A stretch of 12,514 nt of DNA from Coemansia sp. RSA 1804. Its lineage: Eukaryota > Kickxellomycota > Kickxellomycetes > Kickxellales > Kickxellaceae. Location of the stretch: assembly GCA_027578815.1 (NCBI GenBank), contig JANBTH010000700.1, forward strand, positions 1 to 12,514, in the 5' to 3' direction. Below the pieces are notes generated by a model, which saw only the letters and a program-made list of their open reading frames with translations, ran no database searches and had not been told where the DNA came from. Below, piece by piece: positions 1 to 7,209 of the stretch. Positions within the stretch are counted from its first letter, which is position 1; each line of letters starts with the position of its first letter. Both the position numbers and the translations under genes were made by a program.

Positions 1-2799
1 AGCGAGTCCAGCATTGGTGGTCCGATTGGTAGTCAGCTACCGGTGGTTACTTACACCGCCGAAGAGATTGCTAATGCGCACAAGAAATCCGAGGAGTTTG
101 TGAGGCAGCTGTCAGAGTTTACTTCGGAGAGCTTTCTAGAATTCCTGCAAAAGTTTCTCAAGGAAAACAATTTTCCTGGAAACTTTAACAAAACGCCGGT
201 GTTTGCAGACAGACATATTGATCTCTATCGCTTTTTCTGCGAGGTTGTTAGACAAGGTGGGCTAGAGCAAGTCCATACGCGGAAGATCTGGCGACAGGTA
301 GCCAAAGACTCGGGGCTGCCAGACATCCCGACGCTGCCGCCTTTACTGAGCCGATGGTACAAGGTGTGGCTCCAGCCTCTTGAGCAGCTGGCAGTATTCC
401 CCCCAGGACACCCAAAGCACACAGGTGTTAACGCCAACTTTTCGCTGAAGAAACGGCGAAAGCACGATCCCTTTGGTAGCCCTGGAAGCACGCCTGGGCC
501 GTCTGAGCGGCCGTACTCGGTCAACCCCGAGTCTAGCAAGCGTCCTAAAATGTACAGTCCTATTACGAACGGCGCTGCCTCGGCAACCGCGTCGCCTGCA
601 CAATTCACTCCGCCTCCGCCCATGCCCATCTCAAGCAGCGCTATGCATCTGCCCACCGGACCGATTGGTACTTCCTCCGTGCAAAACTCCTCAACGTCTT
701 TGCAGACCAATGGATTTACGCCTACTTCTATCCGGACACTTCCTCCACACATGCCTGTCCCAATAGGTCACGCACAGCCCGGGGTGCTTGGTTCTACAAG
801 CGGCATCGTTCCAAACCCTGCTATTATGAACCCGTCCATGGCACATATGCAGTCTTTACAGATGCAGTATCAGCTACAAAAGCAGCATGGCGAGATCTCG
901 GGCCCACAGCAGCCTTCAATACCCCTGATTACCGTTCCTGCACCGCCTCCGGCACCACAATCTCTGCAGTTCTTTCCGTTGGAGCGCACGTTAGACACGT
1001 ATGGAGGCGTCAATATCCAGGAGGCGGTGACGTTGCGTCCACAGGTACGGCTTCCGTCAGTTGGTGAATATGGTTTTGTTGATATACGTGCTCTGACTCT
1101 CAGCATTGAGTCTGGAATAGTGATGGAGGTAACAACAGCATTGAATACGCTGGTTCAGATAACCTCACAGTCCGAGGTCGTTGTGCCACTGAGACAATGC
1201 GAAGAACTGGCGGAAACTCTTTTTTCTATAATGGAGAGCGTCAAGCTTCCAACCACATACTTGGGGAACGGTCAGGACCAAGATGAAGCTTCTTCGGATG
1301 TGAGTCCGGGCAAGCAAGCGGCCGAACCAGCGGACAAACCAGATGCTAAAAGACTGTCATACAGCGACGAAGCAGATTTGTTTGGCGAGCTGTACATGAA
1401 CGACTTGGATGAAGGGGGCATAATTGGTGATGACATGCAAGATCCAACTTCTGTGTGTGGGCTTATTCATGGCAACGACGACTTGTGGGCGTTTACATCA
1501 GACCGCACATTGACTGTCATGTATGCGCTGCGTAATCTATCGTTCTCTCCGGCAAACCAGCAGTTTCTTTCGACCAGCAGCGACTTTTTTCACATGTTTA
1601 GAACGGTTCTGGAGAAGTGTGACTGTGCCGTGAGTTTAGCCCGTGAGCGGTGCAGCGAAATGGAGGATGCCAGGAGAAAGCTATTTGGTAGAATCGCCAG
1701 TTTAATTGTGTTCCGGGCGCTCGAGTTTCGCAAATCGCTAATGGTGATGTTGGTAAATGTGGCCGACAGGATCGATCTCCAAGCGGCTGGAAGAGAATTT
1801 GCCGATGCGGTGCTGCAGCTGGTGTACTACTTTATAGACGAGAAGCAGACGAGCGACGTTGTCGAGGAATGGGTGCGTGAGAGTCTTTCGCCAGCAGGAG
1901 CAGCGATGAGCGATGCGCTTGCGTCGACGGCTTATGTGCAGGCGTTTGACGGACGGACATATTATTTGCATGCGCTTGAAGCGATTGGAAGACTGACCGT
2001 TTCAGACAACAACCGCGAATGCCTAGGCGGAACATTCAGCCCCGATGCATACTGGCCGCTTGCTAACACGTGTATCAGCATTATATCGGGCAACCAGGCA
2101 GCTGTGTCGCTGAATGCAGCCTCCAAGCAGAACTTTACGGAGAACCGGCTGATGTGGGTCCAGATGGCACTGGTTGTGTTTAGCAACTTGGTGTGCATAG
2201 TGACGCCTCAGCCGCTTGTTGCTTTGCGCAGATACACGCCGTTCAGGATATTGCCTAGTGGCGTGGTTGGAGGCTCTGCGCCTGCAAGCGGTATACCTTC
2301 TGCCTCCGATGGAGCTCCAAAGGTAAACGGTGTTGGTGCGGGGTTGTCGTTTGTCGGCGGATCGCGGCGAGCACGAATGAGATGCTCGCTGCCATTTGTT
2401 CCTGTGGTGTACACAGCGACAGCGGTCCCAACAGTGCTTAAAAGGTTCCGCAGACGGCTGGTGGACAACGACGACGTGGTGCGCACGCTGTTTGAGATGG
2501 TGTTTATGTGGTGGATGCACGTCGGGGCAGCAGCCAACCTGCGCACAAACCAGACGTCGTTTTCGCCTCAGGTTGTGCACGACTCGCCTTTGAACGACAT
2601 TGCTGAGAGGGCGGTGTATGTGCTGCAGCAGTTACATCCCGAGCACGACTCGCTGTTTACGGCCAGATGGAGCGAGTGGGTGATGGAGCGAGCGACGCGC
2701 GTGCCCCTATGTTCGGAGCTAATGGAGGTATTGTACGAGCTGACAGGGATGATGCCCGTGCAGTCGTTGTCGTATGCAACAAAGCCTGATGCGTCGTAA
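1..2799 (+). CDS. SWI1: SWI1/ARID1-like SWI/SNF chromatin-remodelling subunit (5' partial)
   Basis: Nuclear, DNA-binding accessory subunit of a SWI/SNF-type nucleosome remodelling complex. The frame is open from base 1 and ends at TAA 2797-2799 (931 codons visible); the true start lies upstream, and the GTG at 43 is not a credible eukaryotic start. Seen: an ARID fold at about bases 127-396, with the family pattern of a conserved dLYrFF helix, V-x-x-GG, the K-x-W helix and a closing W/Y-x-x-W-L. A Pro/Ser/Thr-rich, Met/Gln-containing linker follows (about 420-960), with KKRRK and SKRPK basic stretches that could be nuclear signals. A helical C-terminal half starts at the TYGG motif (about 1000) and includes the ALRNLSF motif (about 1525-1545) typical of SWI1/ARID1 C-termini; a short acidic patch lies near 1370-1440. 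The frame is intact, with no intron needed. An RSC9/ARID2-type subunit is the alternative, but TYGG plus LRNLSF after the ARID favours SWI1. Confidence 0.85.
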   Translation, partial: SESSIGGPIGSQLPVVTYTAEEIANAHKKSEEFVRQLSEFTSESFLEFLQKFLKENNFPGNFNKTPVFADRHIDLYRFFCEVVRQGGLEQVHTRKIWRQVAKDSGLPDIPTLPPLLSRWYKVWLQPLEQLAVFPPGHPKHTGVNANFSLKKRRKHDPFGSPGSTPGPSERPYSVNPESSKRPKMYSPITNGAASATASPAQFTPPPPMPISSSAMHLPTGPIGTSSVQNSSTSLQTNGFTPTSIRTLPPHMPVPIGHAQPGVLGSTSGIVPNPAIMNPSMAHMQSLQMQYQLQKQHGEISGPQQPSIPLITVPAPPPAPQSLQFFPLERTLDTYGGVNIQEAVTLRPQVRLPSVGEYGFVDIRALTLSIESGIVMEVTTALNTLVQITSQSEVVVPLRQCEELAETLFSIMESVKLPTTYLGNGQDQDEASSDVSPGKQAAEPADKPDAKRLSYSDEADLFGELYMNDLDEGGIIGDDMQDPTSVCGLIHGNDDLWAFTSDRTLTVMYALRNLSFSPANQQFLSTSSDFFHMFRTVLEKCDCAVSLARERCSEMEDARRKLFGRIASLIVFRALEFRKSLMVMLVNVADRIDLQAAGREFADAVLQLVYYFIDEKQTSDVVEEWVRESLSPAGAAMSDALASTAYVQAFDGRTYYLHALEAIGRLTVSDNNRECLGGTFSPDAYWPLANTCISIISGNQAAVSLNAASKQNFTENRLMWVQMALVVFSNLVCIVTPQPLVALRRYTPFRILPSGVVGGSAPASGIPSASDGAPKVNGVGAGLSFVGGSRRARMRCSLPFVPVVYTATAVPTVLKRFRRRLVDNDDVVRTLFEMVFMWWMHVGAAANLRTNQTSFSPQVVHDSPLNDIAERAVYVLQQLHPEHDSLFTARWSEWVMERATRVPLCSELMEVLYELTGMMPVQSLSYATKPDAS

Positions 2800-2877
2800 G
2801 GCCACTGTGGGCCCAGCGTCTCGTTTTCTTTTTTAAACCATGAATTTCATACACTCCAAAAATGAAAAATGCTGTAA

Positions 2878-2940
2878 CCAATCAGCACCGTGATTAGATT
2901 GTATTGCAAACCTAAATCAGAAGTAGCAGATGGTGATTGG
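2878..2940. promoter_or_regulatory. Paired CCAAT boxes (CCAATCA), opposite orientation
   Basis: CCAATCA occurs on the + strand at 2878-2884 and on the - strand at 2934-2940 (written TGATTGG on +). CCAATCA matches the usual HAP2/3/5 (NF-Y) core. The pair lies about 80-140 nt behind the SWI1-like stop and about 530-600 nt before the BED-gene start, so it more likely serves the downstream gene. Function is inferred from the motif alone. Confidence 0.35.
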
Positions 2941-3120
2941 TCGGAGGTGAAAAGAAAAGAAAAGACGAAGAACAATTTTTTTTCTCCCTCCATCCACCAT
3001 CACTCGGCACGCGTTGTTTGTGCAGTTCGCGGCTCGATTCGCTTTCACCACCGATTTTTTACAACATTTTCTTCTACTTTATCACTTTATTTGGATTGTA
3101 ATAGGGGCTAATAGCTTAAA

Positions 3121-3130
3121 TATATAAATA
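3121..3130 (+). promoter_or_regulatory. TATA-like element upstream of BED zinc-finger gene
   Basis: TATATAAATA is followed by a T-rich tract, about 340 nt before the chosen ATG at 3473. The distance would imply a long 5' UTR, consistent with a possible leader intron at 3316-3433. A second AT-rich candidate lies near 3347-3360. Confidence 0.3.
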
Positions 3131-3315
3131 TTTTTTTTATTTTTTGCAAGTCGTGTGTTGCATGTTTGTAGTTTTTTTGCTCTAGAGCGGAGAGTCTTAT
3201 CTAAACAACCATTCTCCCCCCTTTTAGCACTGGACGATAGCTGTAAGGGATTGCAGATAGTGAAAAAGAGCTGTTCTTGTTCTTGTTCTTGTTTATATTC
3301 TAGTGGGGTAATAAG

Positions 3316-3433
3316 GTAACTAGCGCACAATTTTTTTCCTTGAAAAATATATATAGATATGGAAAAGCAAGTAGCAAGGGTTTTGTGGAGCTAATAACTT
3401 TTGGTCCATCTTGTTTTTCTCATGCGTTGCCAG
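3316..3433 (+). other. Possible 5' UTR intron of BED zinc-finger gene
   Basis: Donor GTAACT follows AAG at 3313-3315. A branch-like CTAATAAC lies near 3391, followed by a pyrimidine-rich tract and acceptor TTGCCAG ending at 3433 (118 nt). If spliced, it removes the poorly contexted ATG at 3422 and leaves ATG 3473 as the first start. The case rests on signals only. Confidence 0.3.
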
Positions 3434-3472
3434 GAAGACCAGCAAGTAGAGCATCAGGTGTATTGTTGCAAA

Positions 3473-5393
3473 ATGGAAAGTTATATGGGACAGAGAAGAG
3501 AGGACAGCGAGTACGGCGCCAGCGGTGATCTCAAGATTGCAGACATGGGGGCAGGAAGCGAGGAGGCAACTTTGAGCCCACATGCCATGGACGAGACAAA
3601 CATAGGCCACGCACCAGCAATGGCATCGGCAGAGGCGGATGCAGCAAAAGAAGATGACGACTATGACATGATCGAGCACCATGACGCCGGTGGCGGGCAG
3701 GTGGAAGGCGGCGACATGGATGGGCTGGATGCGGAATACGAGGACGAGCAGGTGTATGCGGAATACGAGATGGCAGACGATGCGATGGACCATGATGGCG
3801 AGTACGCGGGGGCGGTTGCCGAGACCGACGCTGGGTCGATTCTTGCCACGCAGGAGAATGGCGACCACCACGCAGCCGACTATGGCGAGTATGCGCCGTC
3901 TGAGGGCGATGGCGGCGTAGAGAAGGAGCACGTCGGAGACGGGATGTCGGTAGACGATGACGGAAACGTGGAGGCCGAGGGCCAGCCGCAACAGCAGCAG
4001 GGCGCCAGCCATCATCTCGCGGACGACGAAGAAGCAGCACACGATGCAGATCCAGGCGAGCACCACCAGGCCGCCAATCCGCACGACATCTACGACCAGG
4101 CGTCCCATATGTACGATACCAACCACTCAGATACCAGTGGTGCAATGCACTACTCGATGATTGCCTCGGAGGACGCTGCAAACACATCCCTGGAAGCGCT
4201 GTCGCAGGCCATCTCGTCAAACGTCCGGCAGCTAGCCGGCGAGGCGGAGGACGAGCATAATCAACAGCAGCAACAGCAACAGCATGAGTTTAGTCTGCAT
4301 GGGCGCCATGGAAAGGATGAGGAAGAGGATGGGGTGGAAGGGATGGAACAGGGCGGCTACGACGACTCGCAGCAAGATCTGGCGCATGTTGCTGACACGG
4401 CGGAGGCAGAGGCAGAGGCAGAGGCGCACGCAATAACACAGGGCGCAGAACCCAAGCTAGTTACACCTGTGAGGTTCAAGTCGCAGGCACGCCGTCTAGC
4501 CGAATCCGAGGGCCCGCGTACTGTGACGCCCTTCAAACGCCAGATCTCGCGCTCGCGGGATGCGCTGACGAGCAGTCGGCTCAAGAGCAAGGTGTGGGGA
4601 TGGTACGACATTCTGCCCGACGGCTACCGCCAATGCAAGTTTTGTCCGCAGAGATACGGGCGGCTGACGGCGACCACCATTCTGGCGCGCCACTTCAACA
4701 ACCGCCATGATGTGAATGCCTCGCCAAGCACTACGCCCACAGCATCCCGAAGGTCGGCAGGCTACAATGGGCGTCGCCAGCGAGAGCCCAGCCACTCGCG
4801 AGGCAGCCAGCAGCGGCTCATGGCCCTTCAAAGCGACCAGCAGCTTATTGACATGGCTGATCCTGAAACCATTGGCTCCTACAGCCATGCTGCGGCTGCT
4901 GCGGCGGCGGCGGCGGCTGCCAACTTTAGGGTTCCTCCTGAGGATCTTCTGGATGGAGGCAGCAGCGCAGAGGCCACGTCAGCCCCTCTGTTCCACGTCC
5001 AAGGTAATGGAGATATGCGGTTTGACCACGATTCGGCGGACGAGGCCCCGCACTCCGAATCGCAGGCCACACAGCACAGCGCCTACGACGAAAACCCGCT
5101 CATTATGCAAGGTAAGCAATTGTCCACTGTCTATCGTGTTGCAGAATGGTACAAGTACAAGTACGTGTGTGTGTGTGGGGTGGGTGGAGCGGGGAATATG
5201 GAACCTCCCCTAATGTTGCTGCTTGTAGAGTCTGTAGCCTGGTGGTATATTTCCACACAAGTCTGTGGGGATTTTTCACTCTTGTTTCGTCCTGACATCA
5301 CGACTTGCCATATTTCCGTCCTTCTTTGCCTTCCACCTTGTATTTCCAGCTCACAAACACCACCTCTTTTTCGTTCTTGCGTATCTTTTGTAG
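3473..5393 (+). CDS. BED-type zinc-finger protein with acidic low-complexity N-terminus (3' end uncertain)
   Basis: Probable nuclear DNA-binding protein; no ortholog recognised. Start ATG 3473 has A at -3 and G at +4; in-frame ATG 3422 is a weaker alternative. Residues 1 to about 330 are very acidic (Asp/Glu/His/Gly/Ala-rich), with Q7 at 264-270 and an Ala-Glu repeat encoded by tandem GAGGCA units (4403-4426). A BED finger follows: W375 and W377, C388-x2-C391-x15-H407-x4-H412. Ser/Arg-rich sequence and an Ala11 run (473-483) come after it. BED fingers are known from chromatin-boundary proteins and hAT transposases, but no transposase domain is visible. The main exon probably ends at 5111 before GTAAGC. 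One model splices 5112-5349 and ends at TAG 5391-5393 (560 aa); acceptors at 5228 or 5393 instead keep the frame open into the nitrilase. Gene presence is secure; the 3' structure is not. Confidence 0.65.
4262..4282 (+). repeat. CAA/CAG polyglutamine run
   Basis: Seven consecutive Gln codons mixing CAA and CAG, within the acidic region of the BED protein. The mixed codons suggest a tract kept at the protein level rather than a pure expanding trinucleotide repeat. Confidence 0.8.
4403..4426 (+). repeat. GAGGCA hexanucleotide repeat (Glu-Ala)
   Basis: Four tandem units, the last ending in GCG, encode alternating Glu-Ala in the BED protein. A likely length-variable microsatellite. Confidence 0.8.
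4889..4921 (+). repeat. GCN polyalanine run
   Basis: Eleven consecutive Ala codons, mostly GCG and GCT, about 60 residues after the BED finger. Polyalanine runs are common in transcription factors. Confidence 0.8.
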
Positions 5394-5407
5394 GGAGCTT
5401 TTCGGCC
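5112..5407 (+). other. Putative terminal intron of BED gene and/or nitrilase promoter
   Basis: The stretch opens with a consensus donor, GTAAGC at 5112, directly after the AAG in CAAG. It then holds a GT dinucleotide run (about 5165-5176), a branch-like CTAAT (5210-5214) 14 nt before the AG at 5227-5228, CTGAC near 5292, and a strongly pyrimidine-rich tract (about 5315-5390). AG dinucleotides at 5228, 5349 and 5393 are possible acceptors. There is no in-frame stop through all 296 nt, and splicing to 5228 or 5393 also keeps the frame. The translated composition (Cys/Val/Trp-rich, GT-repeat-derived) does not look like protein. The T/C-rich part could also be the promoter of the nitrilase gene. 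Confidence 0.5.
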
Positions 5408-6289
5408 ATGATGACATCTCCGCTTTCGCGCCTTGGTCTGCTGCCAGCACGCAGCGCCATTGCAGCAGTGGGACAGTTCTGCGCGCAGGGAGATTTGCAG
5501 AAGAACCTGATGACATGCGTGGACCTCATCAGTGGTGCGGCAAGGAGAGGAGCGCAGATGGTGTTTCTTCCTGAGGCTAGCGACTTCATTGCCGAGACGC
5601 GCGACTTGACAGCACAGCTTGCGCAGAGCGTGGACGGTGACTTTATGAAGGAGATCCAGCAGGCAGCCAAGGACAACGGCATCTGGGTGTCAATTGGCAT
5701 CCATGAGCAGCCGTCGCCCAGCGAAATGCCATATAACACAAACGCTGTTGTCAGCAGCGACGGCGTGCTGGTGTCGGTGTATCGCAAGCTCCATCTTTTT
5801 GACGTCAGCGTCAAGGACGGACCCAAGCTTCTGGAGAGCGCTACAACGGCGCGCGGTGACCGTGTTGCCGAAGTTGTGGAGACGCCGGTCGGCCGCCTCG
5901 GATCATCGGTGTGCTACGACCTGCGGTTCCCAGAGCTGGCGCAGGCGCTGCGGCTCCGCGGCGCACAGCTTATCAGCTATCCGTCTGCCTTCACCGAGCT
6001 TACTGGCGCTGCGCACTGGGAGATGCTGCTTCGCGCACGTGCCGTCGAGACGCAGACCTATGTGTTTGGTGCCGCGCAGATTGGCAGGCACAACAGCCGC
6101 CGTTCGAGCCATGGCGACGCCATGATTGTGGATCCGTGGGGAACCGTCCTTGCGCGGTGCGCGCGCAACACAAACGAGCCTACGCTGGCAACCGCAGAGA
6201 TCAACCTTGACTACTTGGACAAGATCCGTCGTGAAATGCCGATATTCAACCACAAGCGATCCGATCTTTTCCCTGACCTCGCTGCCTGA
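5408..6289 (+). CDS. NIT1: Deaminated-glutathione amidase, Nit1/Nit2 branch of the nitrilase superfamily
   Basis: Carbon-nitrogen hydrolase, 293 aa with M1 at 5408 (a second ATG follows at 5411), ending at TGA 6287-6289. The Glu-Lys-Cys catalytic triad is present: E56 in FLPEASDF, K127 in YRKLHLFD and C169 in SSVCYDLRFPE. Other family landmarks are YPSAF, AAHWEMLLRARA(V)ETQ and VDPWGTV. The long match along human NIT1 and yeast Nit2 supports hydrolysis of deaminated glutathione, a by-product of transaminase action on glutathione, to 2-oxoglutarate and Cys-Gly. The first 20 or so residues (Ser/Leu/Arg/Ala, no acidic residue) could be a mitochondrial targeting peptide; NIT1 enzymes are known in both cytosol and mitochondria. 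The frame is open upstream into the BED gene. I take them as separate genes because this start gives a full-length enzyme. Confidence 0.88.
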   Translation: MMTSPLSRLGLLPARSAIAAVGQFCAQGDLQKNLMTCVDLISGAARRGAQMVFLPEASDFIAETRDLTAQLAQSVDGDFMKEIQQAAKDNGIWVSIGIHEQPSPSEMPYNTNAVVSSDGVLVSVYRKLHLFDVSVKDGPKLLESATTARGDRVAEVVETPVGRLGSSVCYDLRFPELAQALRLRGAQLISYPSAFTELTGAAHWEMLLRARAVETQTYVFGAAQIGRHNSRRSSHGDAMIVDPWGTVLARCARNTNEPTLATAEINLDYLDKIRREMPIFNHKRSDLFPDLAA

Positions 6290-6311
6290 TTGCTCCGCTA
6301 CTTTCTTCTGC

Positions 6312-6317
6312 TTTATT
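6312..6317 (-). terminator. Poly(A) signal AATAAA for the MTH1-like gene
   Basis: AATAAA on the minus strand (TTTATT on +), about 105 nt behind the TGA of the MTH1-like gene. It lies in the 132-nt convergent gap with the nitrilase gene, so the two 3' ends probably overlap or nearly meet. No plus-strand AATAAA was seen for the nitrilase. Confidence 0.5.
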
Positions 6318-6421
6318 TATCTTATATTGTTCTATCCTTTTGTGGCGGTATGCCGTCGCTGCTGTTTTTATAATTCAAATGCCAATCCAACACCGTGTAT
6401 GCTCATTGGCGACTGTGCTGC

Positions 6422-6961
6422 TCAGTTTCTTGGCTCGTCTAGGCTGTCCACGGGATACAGCTCCTGCCGGGTGATGGTGAGCTGGTCCGCCTTGAACCAG
6501 AACCGCCCAACAAACAGCTGGCGCCTGAGCACAAGCGGCCACCAGGCCGGATCGTCCGCCCACATCTGGTCAAAGGGCATGCTATGTGCGCCAAACCACT
6601 GCGGCCGCATCTCGTCGGTTTCCACCGCCTGCCCAGCAAACTGCTCTGCACGAAACACGTGCACTTCCATGGCTACGGGGTCGTGCTCAAAGTAGAACAG
6701 AAGCAACCCGATCCGCTCCGGCTCCGCTGTGCACTGTAGCCCGCTCTCCTCAAGAAGCTCACGACATGCGCCCTGCCGGACTGACTCGTTGCGCTCAACT
6801 TTGCCGCCGAATCCGTTGAGCTTACCTTGTCCAAGCCCTCGCTTCTTCATCCCCAGAAGCACACGCTCGCCGTCTATCGGAAATATCAGCGTGTACAGCC
6901 GGTGCTGCATTGTCTGATGCGCTGCGTCTTCAAAGTGTCTGGCCACCGATCTGCTGTCCAT
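6422..6961 (-). CDS. NUDT1: MTH1/NUDT1-like Nudix hydrolase (8-oxo-dGTP diphosphatase)
   Basis: Sanitises the nucleotide pool by hydrolysing oxidised purine dNTPs to monophosphates. 179 aa, one exon, ATG 6961-6959 to TGA 6424-6422. The Nudix box is complete at residues 53-75 (G-x5-E-x7-REL-x-EE-x-GL: G53, E59, R67, E68, E71, E72, G74). Residues that bind 8-oxoguanine in human MTH1 are kept: N49 (human N33) and W134-x-D136-D137 (human W117, D119, D120). RLYTLIF, VLLGMKKRG, LNGFGGK and ETDEMRPQWF track human MTH1 closely. A start at internal Met18 would give a length nearer to human MTH1, so the first 17 residues may be a species extension. It is convergent with the nitrilase gene and head-to-tail with a paralogue 248 nt upstream. 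Confidence 0.93.
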   Translation of the reverse strand: MDSRSVARHFEDAAHQTMQHRLYTLIFPIDGERVLLGMKKRGLGQGKLNGFGGKVERNESVRQGACRELLEESGLQCTAEPERIGLLLFYFEHDPVAMEVHVFRAEQFAGQAVETDEMRPQWFGAHSMPFDQMWADDPAWWPLVLRRQLFVGRFWFKADQLTITRQELYPVDSLDEPRN

Positions 6962-7151
6962 TCTGTGCTGTTGCTATAGCTAGCTTCTTTACCAGGAGTC
7001 AAGTCAGCAAGCCAACAGGTGTCTGTCTAGAACAGCCTCTTTCTCTTCCTCCTTTTGACTAGGTCGTCTTTGCTATTGTATTAAAATAAAAGAATAGAAC
7101 AAAAAGAATGAAGAGAGTAAGGAACTGTGGAAAATAGCGTGCAAGAGCAAG

Positions 7152-7159
7152 TATTTATA
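7152..7159 (-). promoter_or_regulatory. TATA-like box upstream of the MTH1-like gene
   Basis: TATAAATA on the minus strand, about 190 nt before the ATG at 6961 and inside the 248-nt gap behind the second Nudix gene. It suggests that the two tandem Nudix genes have separate promoters. Motif evidence only. Confidence 0.35.
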
Positions 7160-7209
7160 CTCTTGTTTCGCTTGATCCATGTGCGCCACGGATTATCTGT
7201 CCTGTCCGA

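Larger units (their letters stand above)
2800..3472. other. Intergenic region: 3' flank of SWI1-like gene and promoter/5' UTR of BED gene
   Basis: This 673-nt stretch has no convincing gene. It holds T-rich tracts, two CCAATCA elements on opposite strands, a TATATAAATA run at 3121-3130, three tandem GTTCTT units (3273-3290) and a possible 5' UTR intron (3316-3433). No AATAAA was found behind the SWI1-like stop. The short open frames here lack any protein-like character. Confidence 0.6.

Noticed and set aside
2023..2580. 185-codon minus-strand open frame
   Set aside because: Antisense to the conserved C-terminal half of the SWI1-like gene; its composition is Arg/His/Cys-rich noise.
3320..4126. 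268-codon minus-strand open frame with a hydrophobic, membrane-like translation
   Set aside because: It is antisense to the acidic part of the BED gene. Complementing Asp/Glu/His codons yields Val/Leu/Ile-rich frames, so the apparent membrane protein is a codon artefact. Its tail also runs into AT-rich intergenic DNA.
3531..4220. 229-codon minus-strand open frame rich in Arg/Pro/His
   Set aside because: Another antisense shadow of the same GC-rich, repetitive coding region; no domain-like pattern.
5112..5144. 33-nt GT-AG intron (GTAAGC to TTGCAG)
   Set aside because: Probably below a workable fungal intron size, and it leaves low-quality sequence in the coding frame; longer acceptors are more plausible.
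5131..5826. 231-codon minus-strand open frame
   Set aside because: It overlaps the nitrilase catalytic region antisense and shows no family features.
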